A stretch of 64,000 nucleotides of DNA from Fodinibius sp034521915 (GCF_034521915.1 NZ_JAXHLU010000004.1:62001-126000), one strand, 5' to 3'. Numbered from the stretch's first letter, positions 43,145-52,444 are shown. Notes: a model not told the origin generated them from the sequence alone. Numbers and translations are program-made.

Positions 43145-44860
43145 TTATCGGGCTGATACAGAATCCGTATTCACATAAAAATCCTTGTCGATTTTGAAAT
43201 CATTTGTGTTTTCAAGTGATAGATTACTGCGCTTCCATCGGTCTGATGAAGGATAGATAAATGTATAGCTCCCATCGGTTAAAGTGACTTTCAGGGGCAT
43301 ATCAAAATGGTCTACGTCGGCTTTCCAACGGTAAAATAGAACATCATTTTTGATGTAATATTGGAAAGTCGGAATGTCGGCATAGTGTACGTATTGATCA
43401 AAAACGTCATCGAGATCTTTTCCCGATTGTTCGATGATATAGCGCTCGATCTGATCGGCCGTTACGATTTGATGGCGAAATTCTTTTTGAATGCCCCGAA
43501 GGATATTTTTCCAAGTAGAGTCATTATCTACAATCTGACGAATCATGTGCAGCATATTATGGGCTTTATAATACATATCACCCGAGCCTTCGTTATTTAA
43601 GCCATATTTCCCGGTGATTGGCTCCTTGTTCTGAATACGATCTCGCAGTCCCCGTGTATATTCTCCGGCTGCATCTTTTCCAAACTGACACTCGGTGTAA
43701 ATAGATTCCGAGTAGCTTGTAAAACCTTCGTGTATCCACATATCGGCCACGTCATTGGTGGTAATGTTATTTCCCCACCACTCGTGACCTGCTTCATGAA
43801 TGATGATAAAATCCCATTTTAATCCCCAGCCCGAACCGGAAAGATCAGTACCCTTATATCCGTTTTGATATCCATTGCCATAGGCCACCGCACTTTGGTG
43901 TTCCATCCCCAGATGCGGGGTTTCCACTAATTTAAAGCTGTCTTCATAAAAGGGATAAGGGCCAAACCAATCTTCAAAACACTGCATCATCGGTTTAACT
44001 TGCTGAAATTGTTCTTTTGCTTTTTCGAGGTTGTGTTCCAGTACCCAATAGCTTAGATCAAGCTTGCCGTTTTTACCCTCGTAAGTATCTTTAAAATTCA
44101 CGTAGTTGCCGGCATTTACGGCAATATTATAATTGTTTATGGGATTGGATACGAACCAGTGCCAGGTGGTCATGCCGTTATCGTGCTGGGTGGTATCGCG
44201 CAGACGTCCATTCGAGACATTTTTTATTTCATCGGGCACGGTAATATTGATGCTCATGCTGTCGGGCTCTGCGGATTGGTGATCCTTGTTGGGCCACCAG
44301 ACACTGGCACCCAATCCCTGGTTGGCCGTTGCAATCCAGTGGTTGCCGAGTGAATCCTGTGCCCAGACAAAGCCACCGTCCCAGGGAGCGTTCTCAGCTA
44401 CTTTCGGTTTTCCCTGGTAATAAACCGAGATTGTATAAAGGGAATCCCTTTTGAGGTTATCGGGCATATCCACCATATAGGCGTAACTGTTTTTGGCCCG
44501 ATTATAATCAAGTGTTTGACCGTTTTGTTTTATCTGATCGATGTTAAGCGGATCTTGAAGGTCGATTTGCATACGCTTTGGCTCTTTGGTGACGCGATAG
44601 GTAATATTGTTATACCCGGTGATGGAAGAGTCCTCCGGTTGAATAGTAACATTCAAGTTGTAATAGACCACATCCCACCAGCCGCGTTCGGCCGTAATTG
44701 AGCCCCGGAGTGAATCATCGGTGGTGGCAAGAACTCCGGAATTTTGGGCGATGGCAGAAGCTGAAAATATCAGCAGTAAAACAGCAGTAGCTCCAAGTTG
44801 GATAGCTTGCTGTTTCTTTTGAATTGAAAACAGATTTAATAGATTGGAAAAAATATTCAT
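43145..44860 (-). CDS. M1-family zinc aminopeptidase
   Basis: 571 residues with a signal sequence (AIQLGATAVLLLIFSASAIAQ, about 20-40). The N-terminal beta domain contains YYNLNVTIQPEDSSITGYNNITYRV. The catalytic domain has the zinc motif FIIIHEAGHEWWGNN with the third ligand in DMWIHEGFTSYSES. The usual exopeptidase GAMEN loop is represented by LGMEHQSAVAYGNGY, so substrate preference may differ. It probably removes N-terminal residues from peptides in the periplasm. Shorter than E. coli PepN because it lacks the C-terminal helical domains. Divergent from the RAYT gene with only 14 bp between starts. Confidence 0.88.
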   Translation of the reverse strand: MNIFSNLLNLFSIQKKQQAIQLGATAVLLLIFSASAIAQNSGVLATTDDSLRGSITAERGWWDVVYYNLNVTIQPEDSSITGYNNITYRVTKEPKRMQIDLQDPLNIDQIKQNGQTLDYNRAKNSYAYMVDMPDNLKRDSLYTISVYYQGKPKVAENAPWDGGFVWAQDSLGNHWIATANQGLGASVWWPNKDHQSAEPDSMSINITVPDEIKNVSNGRLRDTTQHDNGMTTWHWFVSNPINNYNIAVNAGNYVNFKDTYEGKNGKLDLSYWVLEHNLEKAKEQFQQVKPMMQCFEDWFGPYPFYEDSFKLVETPHLGMEHQSAVAYGNGYQNGYKGTDLSGSGWGLKWDFIIIHEAGHEWWGNNITTNDVADMWIHEGFTSYSESIYTECQFGKDAAGEYTRGLRDRIQNKEPITGKYGLNNEGSGDMYYKAHNMLHMIRQIVDNDSTWKNILRGIQKEFRHQIVTADQIERYIIEQSGKDLDDVFDQYVHYADIPTFQYYIKNDVLFYRWKADVDHFDMPLKVTLTDGSYTFIYPSSDRWKRSNLSLENTNDFKIDKDFYVNTDSVSAR

Positions 44861-44874
44861 AAAAGAGTGCTGTT

Positions 44875-45507
44875 TTGGGAAATAATAGAGAGCCTTTTGA
44901 GCCGAATACCGTTTATCACGTATACAATCATGGTAACGCCGAGGATAATATCTTCAGAGAAGATACAAATTACGGATTCTTTTTAAAGCGTTATCGCAAA
45001 TATATTCCGCCTATCGCTGATACTTATGCCTACTGTCTGATGCCAAATCATTTCCATTTTATGGTGCGGATAAAAAGTGAGGAGGCGTTGGTAACATTTG
45101 TTAAGGAAAAATATCCGAATAAAGATCCGCAAAGTAATAAAAACCCTCAGGGTCTTAGAAACCCTGAGGGTTTAAGTAAGAAATTATCAAACTTAATATC
45201 GCACCAGTTTGGGACGCTGTTTAATTCGTATACGAAATCTTATAACAAGTTTTATGATCGAAGGGGTAGTTTATTTCAAAATACTTTCAAGCGAAAATCC
45301 TTAACAAGTAATGCATATTACATCCATCTTATCTGCTACATCCACAAAAATCCAATCCACCATAGTTTTGTGGATAAAATTGAGGATTGGCCTTATAGTT
45401 CATACCATAGTTTACTTTCTAAGCAACCGACGAAACTAAAACGCAAAAAAGCGCTTGAATGGTTTGGAGGGAGGGAAAATTTTATTCAGGCCCATAAAAG
45501 AGATTGA
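44875..45507 (+). CDS. REP-associated tyrosine transposase (RAYT, Y1_Tnp)
   Basis: 210 residues from a TTG start. NTVYHVYNHGNAEDNIF is the family opening, MPNHFHFMVRI carries the HUH metal-binding pair, and SYTKSYNKFYDRRGSLFQNTFKRK contains the candidate catalytic tyrosine. RAYTs derive from IS200/IS605 transposases and act on REP palindromes in single-stranded DNA. A linker of about 25 residues (KEKYPNKDPQSNKNPQGL ...) is encoded by a palindrome and a half-palindrome of REP type, and a full palindrome follows the gene. It is single copy here, without IS ends, so it looks domesticated, not a mobile IS. Confidence 0.88.
   Translation: MGNNREPFEPNTVYHVYNHGNAEDNIFREDTNYGFFLKRYRKYIPPIADTYAYCLMPNHFHFMVRIKSEEALVTFVKEKYPNKDPQSNKNPQGLRNPEGLSKKLSNLISHQFGTLFNSYTKSYNKFYDRRGSLFQNTFKRKSLTSNAYYIHLICYIHKNPIHHSFVDKIEDWPYSSYHSLLSKQPTKLKRKKALEWFGGRENFIQAHKRD
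45141..45173. repeat. REP-type palindrome inside the RAYT coding sequence
   Basis: AAACCCTCAGGG-tcttagaa-ACCCTGAGGGTTT has long perfect arms and encodes part of the linker. Just before it, 45125-45135 reads ATCCGCAAAGT, the left arm of the palindrome at 45512. Confidence 0.75.
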
Positions 45508-45511
45508 TGGA

Positions 45512-45543
45512 AATCCGCAAAGTCTTCTAAAACTTTGCGGATT
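45512..45543. repeat. REP-type palindrome after the RAYT gene
   Basis: AATCCGCAAAGT-cttctaaa-ACTTTGCGGATT, 12-bp arms, starting 5 bp after the stop codon. It may also act as a bidirectional transcription end between the convergent RAYT and era genes. Confidence 0.75.
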
Positions 45544-45556
45544 ATTACATTACCTA

Positions 45557-46444
45557 CTAATATCCGTAATGACGCACCCGACTCGGATCTTCGCGCCACT
45601 TTTCGCGCACCTTTACATGCAAATCCAGATACACCTTTTTGTCTACAAAGTCTTCGATGACTTCCCGGGCGCTTTCGCCAAGTTTTTTGATTGCCTTACC
45701 ACCTTTGCCGATTAATATTCCTTTTTGGGAATCGCGATTTACTATGATATCAGCGCTGATGTAGTCTAAGTCGTCGCGTTCATCATACTGTACTATATCG
45801 ATGGTAGAGGAGTATGGGATTTCCTGATGGTAAAGCAAGAATAATTGCTCGCGAATCATCTCGGCCACAAAAAATCGCACCGGCTGCTCGCTGAGCATAT
45901 CCTTGGGATAGAAGGGCGGACCCGGTTTAATATTGTCCTTGATATGATCCATAAGGTTTTGCAGCCCTTTTCCATTAATAGCCGAGACAAAGAATGTGTC
46001 GTCAAAGTCGAATTCGTCCTCCAATTTACGGGCGACTCCCTCAGCTTCCTGATCGGTGACTTTGTCAATTTTATTGATAATCAGGAATATCTGCTTGTTC
46101 TTCATAGAGGAGAACATCTTGTAGATACGTCCCGGAATGTTGTGGTCCTTTACATCAACAATTAATAGCAGGATATCGGCATCCTTACGTGCCCGATCTA
46201 CCGTTTTCATCATTGCTTTTTGGAGCTCGTATTTGGGATCGATGACGCCGGGCGTATCCAGGAAAATGATTTGCAGGTCTTCTTCGGAATGGATTCCGAG
46301 AATTTGATGGCGTGTAGTTTGCGGCTTGTGTGTGGTAATCGAAATTTTGTTGCCCAACAGGCGGTTCATCAATGTAGATTTTCCGGCATTGGGTTTACCC
46401 AAAATTGCAACGTATCCGGAGCGGTGTTGTTCGGTATTTTCCAT
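45557..46444 (-). CDS. era: GTPase Era
   Basis: 295 residues. G1 AILGKPNAGKSTLMNRLLG, G2 region THKPQTTRHQILG, G3 IIFLDTPGVIDP, G4 LIINKIDK and G5 VSAINGKGL are all present, followed by a C-terminal KH domain (IVNRDSQKGILIGKGGKAIKKLGESAREVIEDF). Era binds the 3' end of 16S rRNA and is needed for 30S maturation. Length is normal. It is separated from pdxJ by about 50 bp on the same strand, so it may be cotranscribed. Confidence 0.97.
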   Translation of the reverse strand: MENTEQHRSGYVAILGKPNAGKSTLMNRLLGNKISITTHKPQTTRHQILGIHSEEDLQIIFLDTPGVIDPKYELQKAMMKTVDRARKDADILLLIVDVKDHNIPGRIYKMFSSMKNKQIFLIINKIDKVTDQEAEGVARKLEDEFDFDDTFFVSAINGKGLQNLMDHIKDNIKPGPPFYPKDMLSEQPVRFFVAEMIREQLFLLYHQEIPYSSTIDIVQYDERDDLDYISADIIVNRDSQKGILIGKGGKAIKKLGESAREVIEDFVDKKVYLDLHVKVREKWREDPSRVRHYGY

Positions 46445-46495
46445 AGTTGGGGATTAGCGGATCGCAATAATTAAGTTTATAACAAGATAGATTTA

Positions 46496-47222
46496 TTATT
46501 CAGCATTCTGCATGATCGCTGTAAATTTCTTGACGGTATCATGCAGTCCATAAAATAAAGCTGAAGATACCAGTGCATGTCCAATACTAATATCGTTTAG
46601 GTGAGGTACCGTTTCAACAAGGGCTTTCAAGTTATCAAGATTCAAGCCATGCCCGGCATTTACTTTCATGTTCAAGCTATGTGCCAGTTCGGCGCCTTCT
46701 TTGAGCCGCTTTAATTCGTGATTACGGTCGGCTTCGGTGGTTGCATTTGCGTAGGTGCCGGTATGCAGCTCAATGGCATCACTGCCAAGCTTCGGCAGCC
46801 AACTCGATATCTTTTTTATTGGGATCAATAAAGAGACTAATAGCAATATTGGTATCCTCATAAGCAGGAAAAACGCGATCGCGGAAATCATCAAAAACTG
46901 TTTCCATGTCGAGCCCGCCCTCGGTGGTGAGTTCTTCACGACTTTCAGGAACAAGGGTGACCAATTCCGGATTAACATCCTTGCTGATAGTAAGCATTTC
47001 GTCGGTAGCAGCCATCTCAAAATCAAGGTCGCCTTTGACCGCTTCTTTTAATTGATAGACATCTTCGGTTTTAATATGGCGGCGATCTTTGCGTAAATGA
47101 AAGACAATACCTGTAGCCCCGGCTTTTTCGCACACTATTGCTGCTTCAGTAGGATCGGGATATCCTTCGCCCCGGGCATTGCGGAGGGTGGCAACGTGGT
47201 CAACATTTACCAGAAGTTGCAT
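46496..47222 (-). CDS. pdxJ: pyridoxine 5'-phosphate synthase, one frameshift
   Basis: Two frames together give about 241 residues of PdxJ. The first starts MQLLVNVDHVATLRNARGEGYPDPTEAAIVCEKAGATGIVFHLRKDRRHI and stops after ELAAEA. The second resumes GSDAIELHTGTYANATTEADR and runs through NAGHGLNLDNLKALVETVPHLNDISIGHALVS to 46496. One extra base in the AA/TT pair at 46787-46788 accounts for it (GCTTGG for GCTGG). PdxJ condenses amino-acetone phosphate with deoxyxylulose phosphate in the DXP-dependent B6 pathway. A sequencing error is likely since no other residue is damaged. Confidence 0.9.
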
Positions 47223-47315
47223 TGTAATAAAACACTTAATTTAGAGTTGTCATTAAACCTTTAAATATAGATCATTTAAAGGAGATTGTAAGTTCAAAAT
47301 TCAGAAACCCAAGGA

Positions 47316-47903
47316 ATGTATCTACAGAAGGTTTTGATCATATTAATGATCGGGGGATTTGTCACGGCGTGTGGTGTCGTCCCGCGATCTTCGCAGCCGC
47401 CTGGTGTTGCCGGAGGAGATAAGAATCCTGCTCAAACAGGAGAATCAACCTCTTCTTCATCTGTTGAGGATGATACTGTATCATCTGAAAAGGAATCGTC
47501 AGCTTCAAATGCGGCTATGGCTGTGTCATCACTAAACGAGGCTAAAGCATCATTAATGCAAGCCTATCGAGAATGGAAAGGCACACCGTATGATTTGGGA
47601 GGAGCATCGCAGGAAGGAGTAGACTGTTCTCGCTTAGTTAACATTATTTTTGATGATTACTTTGGCATTAATTTGCCTACCAATACCCGAGAACAATTAA
47701 ATGCAGGGAATAAAATACGGCGGGCTGCGGTGCGAACCGGAGATCTGGTATTTTTCAGAACCGGTCGTAAAACTCTGCATGTAGGCATTGCTGTTAATAG
47801 CGGTGAGTTTCTGCATGCCTCCACCTCAAATGGAGTAATGATAAGCAAACTCGGTAAAAGCTATTGGCGCAATCGCTTTCTGGCAGCCCGACGTGTTTTG
47901 TAA
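47316..47903 (+). CDS. NlpC/P60-family cell-wall hydrolase lipoprotein
   Basis: 195 residues: lipobox FVTACG (Cys about 19), a Ser/Pro/Glu-rich linker (about 25-65), and a C-terminal NlpC/P60 domain from about residue 75. The catalytic cysteine is in QEGVDCSRLVNIIF and the histidine in KTLHVGIAVNSGEFLHAST. Such enzymes cleave gamma-D-glutamyl-DAP or related bonds in peptidoglycan. It is divergent from pdxJ and convergent with the DUF805 gene. Spr/MepS-type role is possible. Confidence 0.87.
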   Translation: MYLQKVLIILMIGGFVTACGVVPRSSQPPGVAGGDKNPAQTGESTSSSSVEDDTVSSEKESSASNAAMAVSSLNEAKASLMQAYREWKGTPYDLGGASQEGVDCSRLVNIIFDDYFGINLPTNTREQLNAGNKIRRAAVRTGDLVFFRTGRKTLHVGIAVNSGEFLHASTSNGVMISKLGKSYWRNRFLAARRVL

Positions 47904-47916
47904 ATGGCGTAATGAA

Positions 47917-48309
47917 TTAGATAACGGCGGTATCAACTCTTTTTGGATTTTCACCATACTGATTGGCGCCCGGCTGGCTATCTTGTACCAAGAAAACAAG
48001 TAAGACAATAGCACCAATAATGGGTACCAAACTAATGAGCAGCCACCAGCCGCTGCGTCCGGTATCGTGCAGGCGGCGAACGCCCACTGCTATGCTGGGA
48101 ATAAAAACTGCCAGAGAATAGAGGCCTAGAATTCCAGTTATCAGGACTCCAATACTTGATTCAGGATCCATTCCACCGAACATTACCATAATAGCTTGTA
48201 GCGCGACGTAAATTAAAAAGTTTATAAGCGTAAACATCCAGTACTCTTTGCGTCGGGCCCGACCCTCAAATTCTGCATAATTTTTTAGTACTTTGATATA
48301 CCATTCCAT
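47917..48309 (-). CDS. DUF805 membrane protein
   Basis: 130 residues with four hydrophobic segments. The opening MEWYIKVLKNYAEFEGRARRKEYWMFTL and the internal VGVRRLHDTGRSGWWLLISLVPIIG are the DUF805 hallmarks. Function unknown in the family. A strong ribosome-binding sequence, GAGGAGAG, precedes the start. C-terminal tail is polar. Confidence 0.88.
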   Translation of the reverse strand: MEWYIKVLKNYAEFEGRARRKEYWMFTLINFLIYVALQAIMVMFGGMDPESSIGVLITGILGLYSLAVFIPSIAVGVRRLHDTGRSGWWLLISLVPIIGAIVLLVFLVQDSQPGANQYGENPKRVDTAVI

Positions 48310-48474
48310 AAGCTCTCCTCTTTATATTTTGATTATATATTATTTGTACCCCAATACAGTTATTAATCAGTAATGTAAGAAAAAGTACAAAATGTGCAAG
48401 TTGAAGGGAATGCAATCTAAGAGCATGATTTGTACTTTTCTTCTGCGCAAAGAATAAGTTTACGAAATCACGCT

Positions 48475-48663
48475 ATGGTAATTATTATTTTGAGTATAGT
48501 TTTAGGAGTTGCGGCTTTGATATGGTTTTGGAAAGTACCTATCCAAAAAACAGTACGTGCAATGAAAAAGAATGGCAGCAGTGCTGTTGAAGCTTATAGC
48601 GTTGTTTTTATACTGATGCTGATAGCAGTTTTTACAATATATATGATTGCCCAAGTCGTTTGA
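48475..48663 (+). CDS. small two-helix membrane protein, unknown
   Basis: 62 residues from the ATG at 48475 (a longer frame starting at a non-ATG codon is unlikely). Two transmembrane helices (VIIILSIVLGVAALIWFW and AYSVVFILMLIAVFTIYMIAQVV) flank a basic loop (KTVRAMKKNGSSAVE). No family recognised. It ends just before the convergent DUF3127 gene, with only 3 bp between stop codons. Confidence 0.6.
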   Translation: MVIIILSIVLGVAALIWFWKVPIQKTVRAMKKNGSSAVEAYSVVFILMLIAVFTIYMIAQVV

Positions 48664-48666
48664 AGC

Positions 48667-49011
48667 TTAAAAAGGTACGTCGTGATCCATATCGGACATA
48701 TCAATGACATTTTCATCGGGGTTATCTTGTGATTCGCTATCCCCGCGCTCTACTTTCCAGGCTTTAACATCCGTATACCAGTTGCCCTTGTATTCCCGGC
48801 TCTGCAGATCTACATATACTGTCACCTCTTCGCCCTCCTGAACATTAAACTGATCAATCTTATCGCCCCACTGGGTAATACATATTTTCTTGGGATACTT
48901 GCCCGGCGTTTCCAGGATAAAGTCCTGCTTGCGCCATTTCCCGTTTTTACCCGTGCCGGACTGTTCTTCCAAAACCTGGGCAACCTTACCTTTTACTTTC
49001 AACTCATCCAT
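48667..49011 (-). CDS. DUF3127 (OB-fold-like) protein
   Basis: 114 residues: ELKVKGKVAQVLEEQSGTGKNGKWRKQDFILETPGKYPKKICITQWGDKID, VTVYVDLQSREYKGNWYTDVKAWKV, then an acidic tail (NPDENVIDMSDMDHDVPF). This is the DUF3127 pattern of Bacteroidota, resembling a single-strand-binding OB fold with an acidic C-terminus ending in an aromatic, like SSB. Role unknown. DUF3127 members are often near single-strand-binding-like genes, which is not seen here. Confidence 0.82.
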   Translation of the reverse strand: MDELKVKGKVAQVLEEQSGTGKNGKWRKQDFILETPGKYPKKICITQWGDKIDQFNVQEGEEVTVYVDLQSREYKGNWYTDVKAWKVERGDSESQDNPDENVIDMSDMDHDVPF

Positions 49012-49093
49012 AATATCAGTTCGCTCTTTGACCCTTACATATTGCGTAACTGAGGATAGGGATGACTGCCATTTATATCAATTAAAATATGGC

Positions 49094-50014
49094 TTATTTG
49101 TCGGATGATGTTTTGCCAAAGCTCATAGGCGGATAGTCGCTCATGGAATACGAAATATTTTCATTTTTCTTGATGTCGGTGACCTTCATAGTCATTTGTT
49201 CTCCGGTGTTGGAGTTTTCGCTTTTCATATCCATAATCATCCCATAGGGATATTCCTCTGGAATTTTGTCCCTCATCTGTTTGGCATTTGACTGTGCTTT
49301 AAAAAGCTTTGTCATTCCGAAATCTTCGTCGCGGGTTACCCAGATTTCCACCGTTTCCCCATCGGTTTCGGATCGATATCCGTCACACCGGTAGCCTAAA
49401 ATATTTTTACTGCCGATTTTTTCATATCCGCGCCACTCTTCGAGCTCTTCCCAGTCAGCCTCGTCCTGCGATAGGCTGTCATTTTCTATTATTTGTTGAT
49501 CCCATTTGTAGCCAAAAGAAAACTTATTGCCTTCATTTTCCATCAGCATGAGCATTGCTTCATTTTTCAAATCATAAATGATAAAAAAATCGCCCTCCTC
49601 TTTTTTCATCTCCTGGGAGTGGAATTTGGTGCCGGTATAAAAATCGTCATTACTAAAATGCATATCCACGTACATTGGCGGTTCCTCCTTTCCGTTTTTA
49701 TCACGCGACCGCACTTCCATAGTTGTTATCGTTTGAAACGAATAGCGATCCTCGGTTTTAATATTGCTATTCATTGAAAAGGGTACACGCATTCCGCCGG
49801 AACTGTCGGCCTCCCATTCTCCAAAGATCGAATTCCAAGATCGCTCAACAGCGCGTTGAGCAGCTCGCTCTACTTGTTCAGTAAGTTTTTCTTCGGCTTT
49901 CTGTTCTGCGGCTTCTTTGGCCTTCTTTTTAAGACGATTGAGCAGTTGCGCTTCTGCATCTACGCTCATACTTGTCAATAGCAGGGTGGTAATAATTCCA
50001 ATTAGAAATCTCAT
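49094..50014 (-). CDS. DUF4412 secreted protein
   Basis: 306 residues with a signal peptide (MRFLIGIITTLLLTSMSVDAEA) and an early charged helix (LLNRLKKKAKEAAEQKAEEKLTEQVE). The remainder matches DUF4412: YVDMHFSNDDFYTGTKFHS, YDLKNEAMLMLMENEGNKFSFGYKW and KNILGYRCDGYRSETDGETVEIWVTRDEDFG. The family is periplasmic or outer-membrane associated with unknown role. It is monocistronic. Several short beta strands suggest a lipocalin-like fold but this is inference. Confidence 0.78.
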   Translation of the reverse strand: MRFLIGIITTLLLTSMSVDAEAQLLNRLKKKAKEAAEQKAEEKLTEQVERAAQRAVERSWNSIFGEWEADSSGGMRVPFSMNSNIKTEDRYSFQTITTMEVRSRDKNGKEEPPMYVDMHFSNDDFYTGTKFHSQEMKKEEGDFFIIYDLKNEAMLMLMENEGNKFSFGYKWDQQIIENDSLSQDEADWEELEEWRGYEKIGSKNILGYRCDGYRSETDGETVEIWVTRDEDFGMTKLFKAQSNAKQMRDKIPEEYPYGMIMDMKSENSNTGEQMTMKVTDIKKNENISYSMSDYPPMSFGKTSSDK

Positions 50015-50217
50015 GATGAACGCCTCATTTTTATTATTAGTGTTGGAATGTCATAAAATGTACTCCAAATTTTAGTAAAAACATATATTTAGCAGTTAAA
50101 TTTATCATTATCGGTCAGTTATTCTTACCCAAGTTGGCTGAATTTTCCATAGGTGATTTTTGTACATTACCCATCAGAGAAAATACTATAACGGGCTTTC
50201 AATAAGTACGGTTGTTT

Positions 50218-51816
50218 ATGAATTCATCACTGATTTCGTTTTTACAAAACCCTGAAGCATATCCGCATGGACCGGAGGCAGTAACACATATACAGACACA
50301 CATCTCGCACGTTTTTTTGGCCTCTCCATTTGTGTACAAGTTTAAGAAGTCGGTAGATTTCGGCTTTTTAGACTATAGCACGCTCGACAAACGAGAGAAG
50401 TTCTGCCACCGAGAGGTTGAGCTAAATAGAAGGCTTTCGGATGATATTTACCTGGGAGTAGTATCGGTCCTCAAAGAGGGCGACTCGTTTCGAATATCTG
50501 ATGAGGTACTGCAATCTGATTCCGTAGTCGAATACGCGGTAAAGATGAAGCAGCTGCCCGAAGAATATTTTCTGCATACGTATCTAGAAGACGGTACGCT
50601 CACAAATACTCACCTTGATCGCGTAGCGGATAAGTTGGCCGACTTTTATAATAACCAGCAGCCCGATGAACAGGTGTTACAGTATGGAAAAATTGCGACT
50701 ATAAAGGTAAATACGGATGAAAACTTTGAGCAGACCAAAGCGTTTACCGGACAAACGATTGAAGATAATACCTACCGGGCTGTACAGTATTTCACCAATC
50801 AATATTTTGACCGTCGAAGCGAACTCTTTGAACGGCGGATTGCCCAAAAACGCATTGTCGACGGTCATGGCGATCTGCATCTTGAGCATATCCATATTAC
50901 GCCCGATAACGTGCAGATTTATGACTGTATCGAATTTAACGACCGGTTTCGGTATGGAGATGTTGCTGCTGATTTAGCATTTCTGGCCATGGATCTGGAT
51001 TTCAATAATTGCTGGCCGGAAGAGCGCTATTTTATAGACCAAATGGCTGACAAGCTGGATGACCCTGATCTGCTGGAGATCATCGATTTTTACAAATGTT
51101 ACCGTGCTTATGTTAAGGGCAAGGTGAAAAGTTTACAGAGCGGAGAGGAGGAGGTTCCGCAGGCCGATCGTGAAAAAGCATCACAAACGGCCAGGGAATA
51201 TTTTGAGCTGTCCCTGCGGTATGCACTGCTGGGATCAAAGCCCATCGTGCTGATATTCATGGGCGGCGTGGGGACAGGAAAGACGACGCTTGCCAAACAT
51301 TTTGAGCAAAAATTTAATATCGACCGATTTTCCTCTGATCGCATCCGAAAATCCATGGCCGGAGTTCCCCTGCAAGAACGAACGCCGTCAGAACAGCGTG
51401 ATAAACTGTATAACCGGTCAATGTCTGAGCAAACGTATCAAAGCCTTGTGGAGAAAATGGAAGAGTGTTTTAAAGATGGGAAAAGTGTGATTCTGGACGC
51501 CACGTTTAGCAACAAGATGGCCCGGGAAAAGCTTGTTCGAAGGTTCCGGGAGCTGGAGGTCAATTATTTATTTGTTGAAGCCCAAGCACCTGAGGAAGTG
51601 ATAAAATCACGTTTGAAGCAGCGCGACCAGCAGGATGATATTGTCTCGGATGCCCGCTTAGAGGATTTTGAACTTCTTAAAAGTCGGTACAGTCCACCAA
51701 CTGAAATTGCGGATGAAAACCTTATTTCCGTGCAGACCGACCAAGCGGTCGAGCAGACCATCAGAACATTATATTTTGAGCTGGCTGATAGGAATATAAC
51801 CGGCGGCAATAACTAA
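50218..51816 (+). CDS. bifunctional APH-like / P-loop kinase protein
   Basis: About 532 residues from ATG 50218. The N-terminal half (about 1-345) is aminoglycoside-phosphotransferase-like: FLASPFVYKFKKSVDFGFLDYSTLDKREKFC, VDGHGDLHLEHIHI (catalytic Asp/His loop) and YDCIEFNDRFRYGDVAADLAFLAMDLD. The C-terminal half (about 345-532) is a P-loop kinase: FMGGVGTGKTTLAKHF, VILDATFSNKMAREKLVRRF, LFVEAQAPEEVIKSRLKQRD. Such fusions are widely annotated as aminoglycoside phosphotransferase/ATP-binding proteins; drug resistance is not established, and the usual substrate is unknown. It is convergent with the next gene, their stops overlapping by 4 bp. Confidence 0.85.
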   Translation: MNSSLISFLQNPEAYPHGPEAVTHIQTHISHVFLASPFVYKFKKSVDFGFLDYSTLDKREKFCHREVELNRRLSDDIYLGVVSVLKEGDSFRISDEVLQSDSVVEYAVKMKQLPEEYFLHTYLEDGTLTNTHLDRVADKLADFYNNQQPDEQVLQYGKIATIKVNTDENFEQTKAFTGQTIEDNTYRAVQYFTNQYFDRRSELFERRIAQKRIVDGHGDLHLEHIHITPDNVQIYDCIEFNDRFRYGDVAADLAFLAMDLDFNNCWPEERYFIDQMADKLDDPDLLEIIDFYKCYRAYVKGKVKSLQSGEEEVPQADREKASQTAREYFELSLRYALLGSKPIVLIFMGGVGTGKTTLAKHFEQKFNIDRFSSDRIRKSMAGVPLQERTPSEQRDKLYNRSMSEQTYQSLVEKMEECFKDGKSVILDATFSNKMAREKLVRRFRELEVNYLFVEAQAPEEVIKSRLKQRDQQDDIVSDARLEDFELLKSRYSPPTEIADENLISVQTDQAVEQTIRTLYFELADRNITGGNN

Positions 51817-52262
51817 TTTCTGCTGTAGTACATCTGTTGATGAGGAAATTCTTTGGCTATTTCTACCAGCTTGTTCCATCCGCTTTTGACGGGACTGTTC
51901 TTCCCACCTGCGTTTTCAACCTGGGTACCACTGTCTAATCGAGCATGAAATTGAATACTGGAATCGTTAACCGAAGCTGTAATTTTCATTGAATAACTCC
52001 CCCATACGCCAAACATCAGAGGCCCAAAGGTTCTGTATTTTGTTTCGAGGGTAAGCGGTTTATTATTTGATTGGATTACCGTAAATCCCTTATTGCCCAA
52101 GTGTTTCTGTAAATTTTTGTAGGCAATAGTTGGGTTTTCTTCAATGGTGAGGATGATACGGTCGGCCTGCTCCATCATTTCTGGAGTCGGCTCTACCGGC
52201 GGAAGCGAGGAGGCGCAAGAAATAATGGTAATGGCTATAAGGGTTATACCTAATGCACGCAT
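51813..52262 (-). CDS. lipoprotein of unknown function
   Basis: 149 residues with a lipoprotein signal (LITLIAITIISCASS, Cys about 16). The rest alternates strands and short helices: TEETMEQADRI-like helix, AYKNLQKHLGNKGFTVIQSNNKPLTLETKYRTFG, and GVWGSYSMKITASVNDSSIQFHARLD. No family recognised. It has its own gap from neighbours and ends overlapping the APH-like gene. Confidence 0.7.
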   Translation of the reverse strand: MRALGITLIAITIISCASSLPPVEPTPEMMEQADRIILTIEENPTIAYKNLQKHLGNKGFTVIQSNNKPLTLETKYRTFGPLMFGVWGSYSMKITASVNDSSIQFHARLDSGTQVENAGGKNSPVKSGWNKLVEIAKEFPHQQMYYSRN

Positions 52263-52444
52263 GTATCAAATTTGTATTGTGGAAAGTGAATTTTAATGTA
52301 CGATAAATTAATTAATGTCTAAATAGATTTGTAAGAGGAGGTTGAGAACAAGTTATGAGGAAATATCGCAGACGATATTTTCATTATCCAATTTGGATAT
52401 GTTATAAAGTTAAGAAAGTAGTATTGTTAAACCTTATCAAAAAG

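Noticed and set aside
42994..43197. 67-codon plus-strand frame opposite the leader ORF
   Set aside because: It overlaps the leader promoter on the wrong strand and has no family features; the minus-strand leader ORF explains the region better.
50218..51816. Aminoglycoside-resistance gene call
   Set aside because: Homology is to the APH fold only; resistance cannot be inferred without residues or context for drug binding.
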